A DNA stretch of 64,000 nt from Rhizobium sp. BK650 (lineage in GTDB: Bacteria; Pseudomonadota; Alphaproteobacteria; Rhizobiales; Rhizobiaceae). The position numbers and the translations under genes are program-made. Below, piece after piece: positions 36,648 to 46,473 of this stretch. Position 1 is the stretch's first letter. Each line of letters starts with the position of its first letter. The notes below the pieces were generated by a model. It was not told where the DNA came from, made no database searches, and saw only the letters and a program-made list of their open reading frames with translations. The stretch covers positions 434,001 through 498,000 of the forward strand of contig NZ_JACIBK010000001.1 in the NCBI RefSeq assembly GCF_014195325.1, in the 5' to 3' direction.

Positions 36648-38512
36648 TGTCGCAGGCTGAACACGACGAACCGTCCTTCTCCGCATCCGAAGCGCTGTTT
36701 ACGGGTGCTGCCCAACCGCTTGATGTGCTGAAGCGCGTCTACGGCTATTCCGCCTTTCGCGGCCGCCAACAGGAAGTGGTGGAGCATGTCGTTGCCGGTG
36801 GCGATGCCGTCGTCCTCTTCCCCACAGGTGCCGGCAAATCGCTTTGCTTCCAGATTCCGGCGCTTTGCCGGGAAGGTCTTGGCATTGTCGTTTCGCCGCT
36901 GATTGCGCTGATGCGCGATCAGGTGGAGGCGATGAAGCAACTCGGCATTCGCGCCGCGGCGCTTAATTCCTCGATATCGCGCGAGGAATATCTCGCGATC
37001 CGCCGCGGTATTTCCTCCGGCGATCTCGACCTGCTCTATGTCACTCCGGAGCGCATCCTGATGGACGGTTTCCGCGAGATTATCGGCAATGCCAAGATCG
37101 CGCTGTTTGCCATCGACGAAGCGCATTGTGTTTCGCAATGGGGCCATGATTTCCGGCCGGAATATCGCGAACTCGGTAAGCTCGCCGAGCAATATCCCGG
37201 CGTGCCGCGCATTGCGCTGACGGCGACTGCTGATCCGCACACTCGGGAAGACATTATCGAGCGATTGATGCTCGACAATGCCGAGGTCTTCACCACCAGT
37301 TTCGACCGGCCGAATATTTCCTACGAGATCGTCGAGCGGGATCAGCCGCGTCAGCAGCTTCTGCGTTTCCTTGCCGGCCACAAGGGCAATAGCGGCATTG
37401 TCTATTGCCTGTCACGCGCTAAGGTGGAGGAAACGGCCGACTGGCTGAACAATCAAGGTATCCGCGCGCTGCCCTATCATGCCGGTATGGACCGGGCGCT
37501 GCGCGATGCCAACCAGGACGCCTTCCTGAAGGAAGAGGAACTTTGCCTTGTCGCCACCGTCGCCTTCGGCATGGGCATCGACAAGCCGAATGTGCGCTAT
37601 GTCGCCCATCTCGATCTGCCGGGGTCGGTCGAGGCCTATTATCAGGAGACGGGCCGTGCCGGCCGTGACGGCCTGTCGTCGGAAGTCTGGATGGCCTACG
37701 GCATGGCCGACGTCATCCAGCGCCGGCGGATGATCGACGAGGGCAACGCGGCCGATGAGGTCAAGCGCATCGAACGCGGCAAGCTGAATGCGCTGCTGGC
37801 GATCTGCGAGACGGCATCTTGCCGGCGGCAGGCGATCCTGGCGCATTTCGGTGAGGCGCATGGCGGCAAATGCGGCAGTTGCGACACCTGTCTGAAGCCG
37901 GTCGAAACCTGGGATGGGACGGAAGCGGCGATCAAGGCGCTTGCGGCTGTCTATCGCACCGGTGAGCGTTTCGGCGCTGGTCATGTCATCGACGTGCTCG
38001 TTGGCAATATCAACGAGAAGACCGAGCGCTTCCGCCATGTCGACATGCCAGTCTTTGGAGTCGGCAAGGATATTCCAGCTCGGACCTGGCAATCCGTCTA
38101 CCGTCAGCTTCTGGCGATGGGGCTGATCCGCATCGACCATGATGCCTTCGGGGCGATAAAGCTGGAACCGGAGGCGCGTGCCGTCTTCAAGCACGAACGC
38201 CAAGTCTTCTTCCGCAAGGACCGTGCGCCTTCCGAGCGGAGGGCGAAAAAGACCGAGCGTGCGGAGCGCAGGACCGGGCTTTCGGGTGCGGATGGAGCGC
38301 TCTTCGAGGCACTCAGGGCAGAGCGCATGTCGATCGCCAAGTCGCTCGGCGTGCCGCCCTATGTCGTCTTCCCGGATACGACGCTGATCGCCTTCGCCAC
38401 CGAGCGGCCGCGCAGCCGCAAGGAACTGCTCGGCATTTCTGGTGTCGGCCAATCGAAGCTCGAGCGCTACGGCGACGCCTTCCTCGATATCATCCTTTCG
38501 CACGACAAGTAA
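36647..38512 (+). CDS. recQ: ATP-dependent DNA helicase RecQ
   Basis: RecQ is a 3'-5' helicase that acts in recombination and fork repair. Motif order is complete: [12 protein letters not shown] (motif 0), [10 protein letters not shown] (Walker A), [17 protein letters not shown] (Walker B with aromatic loop), ALTATA, and [10 protein letters not shown] (motif VI). The RQC zinc cysteines appear as [12 protein letters not shown]...CGSCDTC, a winged helix follows, and the C-terminal HRDC domain spans about residues 540-621. The length is 621. It shares one base with dnaG, indicating translational coupling. This link of primase and RecQ is uncommon outside alphaproteobacteria, as far as I know. 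Confidence 0.95.
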   Translation: MSQAEHDEPSFSASEALFTGAAQPLDVLKRVYGYSAFRGRQQEVVEHVVAGGDAVVLFPTGAGKSLCFQIPALCREGLGIVVSPLIALMRDQVEAMKQLGIRAAALNSSISREEYLAIRRGISSGDLDLLYVTPERILMDGFREIIGNAKIALFAIDEAHCVSQWGHDFRPEYRELGKLAEQYPGVPRIALTATADPHTREDIIERLMLDNAEVFTTSFDRPNISYEIVERDQPRQQLLRFLAGHKGNSGIVYCLSRAKVEETADWLNNQGIRALPYHAGMDRALRDANQDAFLKEEELCLVATVAFGMGIDKPNVRYVAHLDLPGSVEAYYQETGRAGRDGLSSEVWMAYGMADVIQRRRMIDEGNAADEVKRIERGKLNALLAICETASCRRQAILAHFGEAHGGKCGSCDTCLKPVETWDGTEAAIKALAAVYRTGERFGAGHVIDVLVGNINEKTERFRHVDMPVFGVGKDIPARTWQSVYRQLLAMGLIRIDHDAFGAIKLEPEARAVFKHERQVFFRKDRAPSERRAKKTERAERRTGLSGADGALFEALRAERMSIAKSLGVPPYVVFPDTTLIAFATERPRSRKELLGISGVGQSKLERYGDAFLDIILSHDK

Positions 38513-38729
38513 CGTGTGCCTGCCGGCTTTCGCCTTTCTACGTCAGGACGCCATATTTCCGGGATGACGGCGATGTCCGAACGAGCAGGATCTGATCAGC
38601 ATCCCGAATGGTCCGAGGAGCTTGACAGGCCGACCTTTCTGCTTGTCACGGCTGAGCGTTGAGCAAGACAAGCCGGTGGCGATGTGCTAACCGAGGCTCG
38701 GACGGGAAACATCAAGAGAAGGGCTCTCA

Positions 38730-39917
38730 ATGACCTCGAATTTCCTCTCGCATCTGCGCAGCGAACTGGCTGCGCTCAAGGATGCTGGCCTCTACAAATC
38801 CGAACGCGTCATCACCTCCAAGCAGGCCGGCGAAATTGCCGTTGCCTCCGGCGAGCGCGTGCTGAATTTCTGCGCCAACAACTATCTCGGTCTTGCCGAC
38901 AATGAGGAACTGGCGGAAGCCGGCAAGAAGGCGCTCGACCGCTATGGTTACGGGATGGCCTCGGTGCGCTTTATCTGCGGCACGCAGGAAGAGCACAAGG
39001 GGCTCGAGGCGCGCATTTCCTCCTTCCTCGGCATGGAAGACACGATCCTCTATTCCTCCTGTTTCGACGCCAATGGCGGCCTGTTCGAGACGTTGCTCGG
39101 TGACGAGGACGCGATCATTTCCGATGCGTTGAACCATGCCTCGATCATCGATGGCGTGCGCCTCTCCAAGGCCAAGCGGTTCCGTTACGCCAACAATGAC
39201 ATGGCGGCTCTGGAAGAAGAATTGAAGAAGGCCGAAGGCTGCCGCTTCAAGATGATTGCGACCGATGGTGTCTTCTCGATGGATGGCATCATCGCCAACC
39301 TGCAAGGCGTCTGCGATCTCGCCGAAAAATATGGTGCGATGGTCATGGTGGATGACAGCCACGCCGTCGGCTTCGTCGGCAAGCATGGCCGTGGCTCGCC
39401 GGAGTATTGTGGCGTCGAAGGCCGTGTCGATATCATCACGGGTACGCTCGGCAAGGCGCTTGGCGGTGCATCGGGTGGTTATACGTCGGCCAAAGCCGAG
39501 ATTGTCGAGTGGCTGCGGCAGCGCTCGCGCCCCTATCTATTCTCCAATACGCTGGCGCCTGTTATTGCGGCTGCGTCGCTGAAGGTTTTCGACCTCATTG
39601 AAAATGGCGATGCGTTGCGCGAGCGGCTGACGGCCAATGCCGCGCTGTTTCGCACCGAAATGACCAAGCTCGGCTTCACGCTTGCCGGCGAAGGGCATCC
39701 GATCATCCCGGTCATGTTGGGAGATGCGAAACTCGCACAGGATATGGCCGCGCTGATGCTGAAGAAGGGCGTCTATGTGATCGGCTTCTCCTTCCCGGTT
39801 GTGCCGAAGGGGCAGGCGCGTATCCGCACGCAGATGTCGGCGGCGCATTCGAAGGCGGATGTCGAGCGGGTGATTGCGGCCTTTGCCGAAGCCGGCCGCG
39901 AACTCGGCGTTATCTAA
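38730..39917 (+). CDS. kbl: 2-amino-3-ketobutyrate CoA ligase (glycine C-acetyltransferase)
   Basis: This PLP enzyme splits 2-amino-3-oxobutyrate with CoA into glycine and acetyl-CoA, the second step of threonine catabolism. Motifs of the alpha-oxoamine synthase family are present: [34 protein letters not shown] and the PLP-lysine motif [13 protein letters not shown]. The 395-residue length is normal. It lies 21 bases ahead of tdh on the same strand and forms the usual kbl-tdh operon. The 217-base gap upstream contains TTGACA-like and TGTCA arms (TGACA-N16-TGTCA, near 38619-38645) that may belong to its promoter. Confidence 0.96.
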   Translation: MTSNFLSHLRSELAALKDAGLYKSERVITSKQAGEIAVASGERVLNFCANNYLGLADNEELAEAGKKALDRYGYGMASVRFICGTQEEHKGLEARISSFLGMEDTILYSSCFDANGGLFETLLGDEDAIISDALNHASIIDGVRLSKAKRFRYANNDMAALEEELKKAEGCRFKMIATDGVFSMDGIIANLQGVCDLAEKYGAMVMVDDSHAVGFVGKHGRGSPEYCGVEGRVDIITGTLGKALGGASGGYTSAKAEIVEWLRQRSRPYLFSNTLAPVIAAASLKVFDLIENGDALRERLTANAALFRTEMTKLGFTLAGEGHPIIPVMLGDAKLAQDMAALMLKKGVYVIGFSFPVVPKGQARIRTQMSAAHSKADVERVIAAFAEAGRELGVI

Positions 39918-39938
39918 GAGCCTTGAGGAGAAAAGATC

Positions 39939-40976
39939 ATGTCCAACATGATGAAGGCACTGGTCAAGGCGAAGCCGGAAGTCGGCCTCTGGATGGAGAA
40001 CGTGCCGGTGCCGGAAGTCGGCCCGAACGATGTGCTGATCCGGGTGAAGAAATCGGCGATCTGCGGCACGGACGTGCACATCTGGAACTGGGACCAGTGG
40101 GCGCAGAAGACCATTCCGGTGCCTATGGTCGTCGGCCATGAATTCTGTGGCGAGATTGCTGAGATCGGCTCGGCCGTCACCAAATATCATGTCGGCGAAC
40201 GTGTCTCCGGCGAGGGGCATATCGTCTGCGGCAAATGCCGCAACTGTCGCGCGGGCAGGGGGCATCTCTGCCGCAATACGCTTGGCGTCGGCGTCAACCG
40301 GCCGGGCTCCTTCGGCGAATTCGTCTGCATTCCGGAAGCCAATGTCGTGCCGATCCCGGATGATATTCCCGATGAGATCGCAGCGATCTTCGATCCGTTC
40401 GGCAATGCCGTCCATACCGCACTTTCCTTCGATCTCGTCGGCGAAGACGTGCTTGTGACGGGTGCCGGACCGATCGGCATTATGGGCGCGCTCGTTGCCA
40501 AGCGCTCCGGCGCGCGCAAGGTCGTCATCACCGACATCAATCCGCATCGTCTCCATCTCGCCCGCAAGCTTGGCATTGATCACGTCGTGGACGCGTCGAA
40601 GGAAAATCTTGCTGATGTGATGAAATCGATCGGCATGACCGAGGGCTTCGATGTCGGGCTTGAGATGTCGGGTGCCGCGCCCGCTTTCCGCGACATGATC
40701 GACAAGATGAACAATGGCGGCAAAATCGCCATTCTCGGCATCGCGCCGGCCGGTTTCGAGATCGACTGGAACAAGGTCATCTTCAAGATGCTGAACCTCA
40801 AGGGTATCTATGGCCGCGAGATGTTTGAGACCTGGTACAAGATGATCGCCTTCGTACAGGGCGGGCTGGATCTGTCGCCGCTCATCACGCACCGCATCAA
40901 GATCGACGATTTCCGCGACGGCTTCGAGGCCATGCGCTCAGGCAATTCCGGCAAGGTCGTGATGGACTGGATGTAA
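39939..40976 (+). CDS. tdh: L-threonine 3-dehydrogenase
   Basis: This zinc- and NAD-dependent enzyme oxidises threonine to 2-amino-3-ketobutyrate, the substrate of Kbl. The catalytic zinc residues are in [12 protein letters not shown] and VGHEFCGEI, four structural-zinc cysteines are in [15 protein letters not shown], and the Rossmann motif is [14 protein letters not shown]. The start of the C-terminal region [13 protein letters not shown] and the 345-residue length match E. coli Tdh closely. AGGAG lies before the ATG. It is the last gene of the operon; a 593-base leader of rpoD follows. Confidence 0.97.
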   Translation: MSNMMKALVKAKPEVGLWMENVPVPEVGPNDVLIRVKKSAICGTDVHIWNWDQWAQKTIPVPMVVGHEFCGEIAEIGSAVTKYHVGERVSGEGHIVCGKCRNCRAGRGHLCRNTLGVGVNRPGSFGEFVCIPEANVVPIPDDIPDEIAAIFDPFGNAVHTALSFDLVGEDVLVTGAGPIGIMGALVAKRSGARKVVITDINPHRLHLARKLGIDHVVDASKENLADVMKSIGMTEGFDVGLEMSGAAPAFRDMIDKMNNGGKIAILGIAPAGFEIDWNKVIFKMLNLKGIYGREMFETWYKMIAFVQGGLDLSPLITHRIKIDDFRDGFEAMRSGNSGKVVMDWM

Positions 40977-41569
40977 GGAGGCGAAGCGACGGTGCCGAGC
41001 GCCGATCTATGGGCCCTGACGGCGACCGCCTGACGGCGATGGCGGCCAGAAGGATCACCGTGTTTCTTGTCATGATCCTTGCCACCGATATTCCCCATAA
41101 TCGCGTACGGCTTGTTTTTACAACTCATGTTGGCGATTTGCGAAGAATCTATGGCGTATGGCTGGCGCGAGTTGCGGTTCTTCTAGTGTTTGTACAAAAG
41201 CCCTTGTCTTTTGCTGGTGACATACTAGATAAGCTTCGCAATCGCTGGCGCGGTTCAAAGCCTGTGGATAAGGCTTTTTCCGGGTTTTCGATGGCTTTTT
41301 TTCTGGAAAAGCTTGACGAGAACAAATTTTGTGGGAATCACCGTTCCACTTGAGCGGTGAACTGGGTCAAGGCGGATCGCACAACCATGGCCGGAAATCC
41401 AATGGCAATTGCGTTTTGCTGTCAGATGCCGGCGATCATGGTTAATCAGGCTTTAAATGTCATCCCGTTAGGTGGGTATAGGTGATTCGAGGCCGGCGCG
41501 CACGCCCGGGCCACGAGACGGCCGTTCACTACAGCGAGTATGAATAGCGTCAGGAAGGCGACGATATAA
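40977..41569 (+). other. 593-base region between tdh and rpoD
   Basis: No gene is convincing. One open frame of 114 codons (41009-41353) lacks a ribosome site and is not protein-like. The stretch becomes AT-rich from about 41090 to 41460, as expected for the rpoD promoter region; CTTGAC (41312-41317) is a candidate -35 box but no good -10 follows. AGGAAGG lies 11 bases before the rpoD ATG. Confidence 0.5.
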
Positions 41570-43624
41570 ATGGCAACGAAGGTCAAAGAGAACGAAGAAG
41601 CGGAAGTCGAACGCGACGGCGCAAGCGACGGCCCTCTTCTCGATCTTTCCGATGACGCGGTCAAGAAGATGATCAAGGCCGCCAAGAAGCGCGGCTATGT
41701 GACGATGGACGAGCTCAACGCCGTCCTGCCTTCCGAAGAAGTGACGTCCGAACAGATCGAAGACACGATGTCGATGCTGTCAGACATGGGCATCAACGTC
41801 ATCGAAGACGAGGAAGCCGAGGAAGCCGGCGCTTCCGGTAGCGACGACGACGATAGCTCCGATAGTGACGACGGTGAGGGCGGCGAACTTGCGCCTTCCG
41901 GCGGTACTGCGCTTGCGACCGCCAAGAAGAAAGAGCCGACCGACCGTACCGACGACCCGGTGCGCATGTATCTGCGCGAGATGGGTTCCGTCGAGCTTCT
42001 GTCGCGCGAAGGCGAAATCGCAATCGCAAAGCGCATCGAGGCCGGCCGCGAAACGATGATCGCAGGCCTCTGCGAGAGCCCGCTGACGTTCCAGGCGCTG
42101 ATCATCTGGCGCGACGAACTGAACGAAGGCACGACGCTGCTGCGCGAGATCATCGATCTCGAAACCACCTATTCCGGTCCGGAAGCCAAGGCTGCTCCGC
42201 AGTTCCAGAGCCCCGAGAAGATCGAGGCTGACCGCAAGGCTGCCGAGGAAAAGGAAAAGACCCGGCGCGCCCGCTCCGGCGACGACGACATTACCGATGT
42301 CGGCGGCGAAGGCATGCCTCCGGAAGAGGAAGAAGAGGACGAGGACGAATCCAACCTCTCGCTTGCCGCGATGGAAGCCGAGCTTCGCCCGCAGGTCATG
42401 GAAACGCTCGACATCATCGCCGAGACTTACAAGAAGCTGCGCAAGTTGCAGGACCAGCAGGTCGAGCAGCGCCTTGCTGCCACCGGCACGCTGTCTTCCG
42501 CCCAGGAGCGCCGCTACAAGGAGCTCAAGGACGAACTAATCAAGGCCGTGAAGTCGCTGTCGCTCAACCAGAACCGCATCGATGCGCTGGTCGAGCAGCT
42601 CTATGACATCAACAAGCGCCTCGTGCAGAACGAAGGCCGCCTGCTGCGCCTGGCTGAATCCTATGGCGTCAAGCGCGATAGCTTCCTCGAACAGTATCAG
42701 GGCGCCGAACTTGATCCGAACTGGATGAAGTCGATCGGCAATCTGGCCGCTCGCGGCTGGAAGGAATTCGCCAAGAGCGAGAACACGACGATCCGCGACA
42801 TCCGCCAGGAGATCCAGAATCTCGCGACGGAAACCGGCATCTCTATCTCGGAATTCCGCCGTATCGTGCACATGGTGCAGAAGGGCGAGCGCGAAGCGCG
42901 TATCGCCAAGAAGGAAATGGTCGAAGCGAACCTTCGCCTCGTCATCTCCATTGCCAAGAAGTACACGAACCGCGGTCTGCAGTTCCTCGACCTCATTCAG
43001 GAAGGCAATATTGGCCTGATGAAGGCGGTCGACAAGTTCGAATACCGCCGCGGTTACAAGTTCTCGACCTATGCGACATGGTGGATCCGTCAGGCGATCA
43101 CCCGCTCGATCGCCGACCAGGCCCGCACGATCCGTATTCCGGTGCACATGATCGAGACGATCAACAAGATCGTTCGTACCTCGCGCCAGATGCTGCATGA
43201 GATCGGCCGCGAGCCGACGCCGGAAGAACTGGCCGAAAAGCTCGCCATGCCGCTCGAAAAGGTCCGCAAGGTCCTGAAGATCGCGAAGGAGCCGATCTCG
43301 CTCGAAACCCCCGTGGGTGACGAAGAGGATTCGCATCTCGGCGATTTCATCGAAGACAAGAATGCGCTGCTGCCGATCGACGCCGCCATCCAGGCGAACC
43401 TGCGCGAGACGACGACCCGCGTTCTGGCATCGCTTACGCCGCGCGAAGAGCGCGTTCTGCGTATGCGTTTCGGCATCGGCATGAACACCGACCATACGCT
43501 GGAAGAAGTCGGCCAGCAGTTCTCGGTTACCCGCGAACGCATCCGCCAGATCGAAGCGAAGGCGCTGCGCAAGCTCAAGCATCCGAGCCGCTCCAGAAAG
43601 CTGAGAAGCTTTCTGGACAGCTAA
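41570..43624 (+). CDS. rpoD: Primary sigma factor RpoD (SigA)
   Basis: This is the housekeeping sigma factor of RNA polymerase, 684 residues. Region 1.1 is near the N-terminus, followed by a very acidic, Asp/Ser-rich linker (residues 80-105) and the non-conserved insert with runs of Glu (about 225-260). Region 2 has the promoter-melting helix [19 protein letters not shown], region 3 has [11 protein letters not shown], and region 4.2 has [20 protein letters not shown]. The C-terminus RKLRSFLDS is standard for alphaproteobacteria. Its last codons form a palindrome, and a second, synonymously different copy of these codons follows the stop. Confidence 0.97.
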   Translation: MATKVKENEEAEVERDGASDGPLLDLSDDAVKKMIKAAKKRGYVTMDELNAVLPSEEVTSEQIEDTMSMLSDMGINVIEDEEAEEAGASGSDDDDSSDSDDGEGGELAPSGGTALATAKKKEPTDRTDDPVRMYLREMGSVELLSREGEIAIAKRIEAGRETMIAGLCESPLTFQALIIWRDELNEGTTLLREIIDLETTYSGPEAKAAPQFQSPEKIEADRKAAEEKEKTRRARSGDDDITDVGGEGMPPEEEEEDEDESNLSLAAMEAELRPQVMETLDIIAETYKKLRKLQDQQVEQRLAATGTLSSAQERRYKELKDELIKAVKSLSLNQNRIDALVEQLYDINKRLVQNEGRLLRLAESYGVKRDSFLEQYQGAELDPNWMKSIGNLAARGWKEFAKSENTTIRDIRQEIQNLATETGISISEFRRIVHMVQKGEREARIAKKEMVEANLRLVISIAKKYTNRGLQFLDLIQEGNIGLMKAVDKFEYRRGYKFSTYATWWIRQAITRSIADQARTIRIPVHMIETINKIVRTSRQMLHEIGREPTPEELAEKLAMPLEKVRKVLKIAKEPISLETPVGDEEDSHLGDFIEDKNALLPIDAAIQANLRETTTRVLASLTPREERVLRMRFGIGMNTDHTLEEVGQQFSVTRERIRQIEAKALRKLKHPSRSRKLRSFLDS
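43592..43617 (+). repeat. Palindrome in the last rpoD codons
   Basis: TCCAGAAAGCT (43592-43602), GAGA, AGCTTTCTGGA (43607-43617) is a perfect 11-bp inverted repeat with a four-base loop lying entirely inside the coding sequence for SRKLRSFLD. Confidence 0.8.
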
Positions 43625-43632
43625 GAAACTGC

Positions 43633-43659
43633 AAGCTGCGTTCGTTCCTCGACAGCTAA
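43633..43659 (+). pseudogene. Duplicated rpoD 3' end (KLRSFLDS-stop) after the rpoD stop codon
   Basis: Eight bases after the rpoD stop, 27 bases encode K-L-R-S-F-L-D-S-stop in another frame. They differ from the real gene end only at synonymous positions and use codons more typical of the rest of rpoD. Confidence 0.75.
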
Positions 43660-43678
43660 GGTGCCGAGGATTGAAATC

Positions 43679-43709
43679 AAAACCCGGTCAGCCACGCTGG
43701 CCGGGTTTT
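43679..43709 (+). terminator. Terminator of rpoD
   Basis: A 14-bp stem with one G-T pair (AAAACCCGGTCAGC / GCTGGCCGGGTTTT) and a three-base loop ends in T residues, 55 bases past the rpoD stop. Confidence 0.9.
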
Positions 43710-43892
43710 CCTTTGCCCGCGAAGGCTCAGCGGATTAGCCCATGGGGGCATGGTTAGCCCGATTGATGGCTCCCGCATTGCTTGTCCCCACCTGGTGACG
43801 AGCTTATAATTCCCGTGCGGGGAAGAGAGCGGTCGTGGCGTGCGAGCGGTATCATGCGCCGCGTGACCGTAGCCTCCGCCGGGAGGTGCAGC

Positions 43893-44186
43893 ATGACCAC
43901 CTACATTCTGCTGATAAATTGGACTGATCAGGGTATCCGGAGCGTAAAGGACTCTGCCAAGCGGCTGGATGCGGCAAGGAATATGCTCGGCAGCATGGGC
44001 GGTTCCTTCGATAAATTCTATCTCACCATGGGCGAATACGACATGGCGGCCATCTGCGAGGCGCCTGATGATCGCGTGATGGCGCGCTTCACGCTGACGC
44101 TTGCCATGGCCGGCAATGTGCGCACGAAAACCTTGAAGGCGTTTTCGGAAGTGAATTATCGCGACATCATCGGGTCGCTCTCATAG
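43893..44186 (+). CDS. GYD domain protein
   Basis: This small cytoplasmic protein has 97 residues. The start TTYILLINWTDQGIRSVKDS and the signature MGEYDMAAICEAPDD (from which the family name derives) place it in the GYD family, a ferredoxin-like fold of unknown function. GGGAGG lies before the ATG at 43893; 37 further codons upstream are open but not homologous. It follows the rpoD terminator and precedes the DUF930 genes on the same strand with a 78-base gap. Confidence 0.87.
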   Translation: MTTYILLINWTDQGIRSVKDSAKRLDAARNMLGSMGGSFDKFYLTMGEYDMAAICEAPDDRVMARFTLTLAMAGNVRTKTLKAFSEVNYRDIIGSLS

Positions 44187-44294
44187 GGCAGAATGGCTGA
44201 TAACTGGTGACGAGCCAGATGCGGCGTTGCGGTTGTTCCGCGGTGCTGGCAGTGTCGCTGCGCCTTGAACCCAGAGCATGGATTTGCCTTGCTG

Positions 44295-45035
44295 ATGGAA
44301 CATGCCGGCCTGTTGCAGAGAGGAAAGTTCGATCCGGCATTGCCGGCGTCGCTCGTGCTGCATCTGGTCATCGGCTTGCTCCTGCTGGCTTTTCTGCCCG
44401 ATGTGCAGCCGATTAGAGCGCCGCAGGAAGAGAGCGTCGACGTCGAAGTCGTGACACCGCCCGCCATCGCCGCTCCAACTCCGTCGCCTGCCGTCCAGCC
44501 GCTGCCGGACAAGGGCGAAGAGAAAGCAAATTCTGCCGTGCAAGAGGATGTCCCGCCGGCGCCCGAGACGGCATCGAGGGAGATGCCTCCTCCGTTGCCG
44601 AAATTACCGAAGCCAGTGACCTCGGGTCCGCCGGAGCTGACGCAGGCAAGAGAGCTTTTTTCGGGAAAGACGCTGGCCAGTCCCCGCAGTCGGGAGGCGC
44701 GCCAGCTGCTTGGCACGCTGTCAGGCGGGGAGCGCAACCTGCAACTCTGCAACCTCGAAGCGCTGGAGCAGATCAGTCGTTCGCGTCCGGGCTCGGCGCC
44801 TGACCTCGTTGCGCCCTATGCCATGAAGGCGGAGAAGGTGAGGGGTAACAGCGTCGAGGTGGATGGCGGGGCTTTTCGCAGCAAGCGCAACTGGTTCAAC
44901 GTCCGGTTCCATTGTGAGGTCGACCCGGCGGGGCAGGCGGTTGTCGCCTTCGCCTTTGCCATAGGTGACGCCATTCCAAGGAGCGAGTGGCAGGAACACA
45001 ATCTGGTCGCAGATGATGGCGAGGCCGATCAGTGA
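44295..45035 (+). CDS. DUF930 envelope protein, first paralogue
   Basis: This 246-residue protein has a short cytoplasmic N-terminus, one membrane segment (ASLVLHLVIGLLLLAFLPDV, residues 18-37), a Pro/Glu-rich linker to about residue 110 and a C-terminal DUF930 domain with the conserved LCNLEALEQI, AFRSKRNWFNVRFHCEVD and IPRSEW motifs. The layout resembles TonB: an inner-membrane anchor, an extended periplasmic arm and a compact end domain. Function is unknown. The start is uncertain: ATG at 44295 or TTG ten codons earlier, both with weak ribosome sites. A second DUF930 gene follows 48 bases downstream. Confidence 0.72.
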   Translation: MEHAGLLQRGKFDPALPASLVLHLVIGLLLLAFLPDVQPIRAPQEESVDVEVVTPPAIAAPTPSPAVQPLPDKGEEKANSAVQEDVPPAPETASREMPPPLPKLPKPVTSGPPELTQARELFSGKTLASPRSREARQLLGTLSGGERNLQLCNLEALEQISRSRPGSAPDLVAPYAMKAEKVRGNSVEVDGGAFRSKRNWFNVRFHCEVDPAGQAVVAFAFAIGDAIPRSEWQEHNLVADDGEADQ

Positions 45036-45083
45036 GCTAGGAGCGGTAAGCGCCGTGGGCAAAGTTCACGAGGTTTTTTCGAT

Positions 45084-46163
45084 TTGTGGCTTGATGCTGC
45101 CGGTTTTAAAGGCCACATCGCTGCTGTGACAGATGAAGAAGTCGAACCGGCAGATGCCGACCACGAGACGGAGCACCAGGAGCCTCGCGTTCGCTGGGGC
45201 GTTGTCGCGTCCGTGCTTCTGCATGTTCCCGTCGTCGCGCTGCTGATATTCGGCCTCCCTGACATCCAGTTGACGCCCACTGAGGACGAGAGCGTGAAGG
45301 TCGAGCTGGTGCCGCCGCCGGAGGAGAAGAAGCCCGACGAGAAGCCGAAAGAGGAGGAGAAGCCTCAGGAGCAGGCAAAAGCCGAGCCGCCGCCTCCACC
45401 TCCTTCTTCGCCGCCACCATCACCTGCGCCGCAAACACGCGTCGGCGGGAGCGCGCCTGTTTTTGCATTTGGAGATAAAAGCAGCGGCCCAGCGAAGTCG
45501 GTAAACGGAAACGCATCGGAAGGGGAGAAAGATGACACGCCGCTTCCTCCGCCGCCTTCAGTTCCACAGCCACTAGAGGAACAGGCGGTCGATGTCGCTA
45601 ATAAAAGACCACCATCCGAGCAGCCCTCGGGTAGCCCGGTTCCGCAAGATGTGAAATTACCGGAGGTAGCGGCGACCGATGTCCATTCGGAACGGGATAT
45701 GCCTGCGGCGTCAACTCCCGAAGAGGTGAACACGAGTTTCGAGCCTGAAAAGCTCGCTGAGTCTAAAAAGACTGTGCCGCAAAAGGATCAGGTATCGAAG
45801 GCGCCGTTGCCGGAAGTAAAAAGGTTGTTTTCTCAGAATACCACGGACGATCAGATTGCGCAGACAGCAATGGGCAACATGCCGCGCGGCGAGCGCATGA
45901 ATCAATTGTGCAGGACTGAACTCAATCAGCAGATAATTCATGAGGATCCGAAATATCAGGGCGCTGATTTGCCGGTCTATCCGCTCACCAACGAGACTGC
46001 AATCGAGGTACGGAAGGGTGCCTTTTTCAAGGACGGAAAGTGGTACAATGTTCAGTTTAGGTGCGAAGTTGACGCTGATGCCAAAAAAATACTGTCATTT
46101 GGCTTCAAGTTTGGTGGCATGATCCCACGAAGCGAATATCCAAACTTTAACCTCCGTCGTTAG
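45084..46163 (+). CDS. DUF930 envelope protein, second paralogue with long proline-rich arm
   Basis: This 359-residue protein repeats the architecture of its upstream neighbour: an N-terminal cytoplasmic segment rich in acidic residues, one membrane helix (WGVVASVLLHVPVVALLIFGL, residues 38-58), a periplasmic arm of about 170 residues rich in Pro, Glu and Lys with several polyproline runs, and a C-terminal DUF930 domain (MNQLCRTELNQQII, FFKDGKWYNVQFRCEVD, MIPRSEYPNFNL). The arm is twice as long as in the first copy. Start codon candidates are TTG at 45084 (GAGG ten bases upstream) and GTG at 45126. The pair looks like a local duplication. Function is unknown. Confidence 0.72.
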   Translation: MWLDAAGFKGHIAAVTDEEVEPADADHETEHQEPRVRWGVVASVLLHVPVVALLIFGLPDIQLTPTEDESVKVELVPPPEEKKPDEKPKEEEKPQEQAKAEPPPPPPSSPPPSPAPQTRVGGSAPVFAFGDKSSGPAKSVNGNASEGEKDDTPLPPPPSVPQPLEEQAVDVANKRPPSEQPSGSPVPQDVKLPEVAATDVHSERDMPAASTPEEVNTSFEPEKLAESKKTVPQKDQVSKAPLPEVKRLFSQNTTDDQIAQTAMGNMPRGERMNQLCRTELNQQIIHEDPKYQGADLPVYPLTNETAIEVRKGAFFKDGKWYNVQFRCEVDADAKKILSFGFKFGGMIPRSEYPNFNLRR

Positions 46164-46264
46164 CAGAGGGCATCTTTCCCCATCACTGAAACAAGCCACG
46201 CGCAAGCAGCCACTTCTATAGTCTCCAATGGCCGTGATGGTTACGGTGGATAAGGGGACATGAT

Positions 46265-46426
46265 ATGTCGAACGAGATCGAGCACTTCTTCGAGCGTCAG
46301 GAAGAAGCCGTCAGCCTGATGTTCTTGGAAAACAAGGCGGATGAGTTGACCGATATTCTGGTTGCGGCTCTGGAAGAAGCTTTCGAAATTCTTCTGGAAA
46401 GTGCGCCGGCAGAAACCGTCCATTAA
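46265..46426 (+). CDS. Small acidic helical protein, 53 residues
   Basis: This short gene starts with ATG at 46265, preceded by AAGGGG at a seven-base spacing, and encodes 53 residues. The product is acidic and predicted to be wholly helical (FFERQEEAVSLMFLENKADE, then LVAALEEAFEILLES), with heptad-like Leu/Ala spacing that suggests a coiled-coil dimer. It has no membrane segment. I do not recognise it. It lies 47 bases before the APH(3')-type kinase gene on the same strand and may be co-transcribed with it. The strong ribosome site and amphipathic pattern are the evidence. Confidence 0.6.
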   Translation: MSNEIEHFFERQEEAVSLMFLENKADELTDILVAALEEAFEILLESAPAETVH

Positions 46427-46473
46427 GGCGCAGATAGCAAGCTCCTGGGTGGGCTTCTTTCTCTGGGATATCA

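Noticed and set aside
38564-38662. 32-residue ORF between recQ and kbl
   Set aside because: No ribosome site, and it overlaps likely kbl promoter elements.
41009-41353. 114-codon frame between tdh and rpoD
   Set aside because: No ribosome site, unusual amino-acid order and position in the rpoD promoter region; treated as non-coding.
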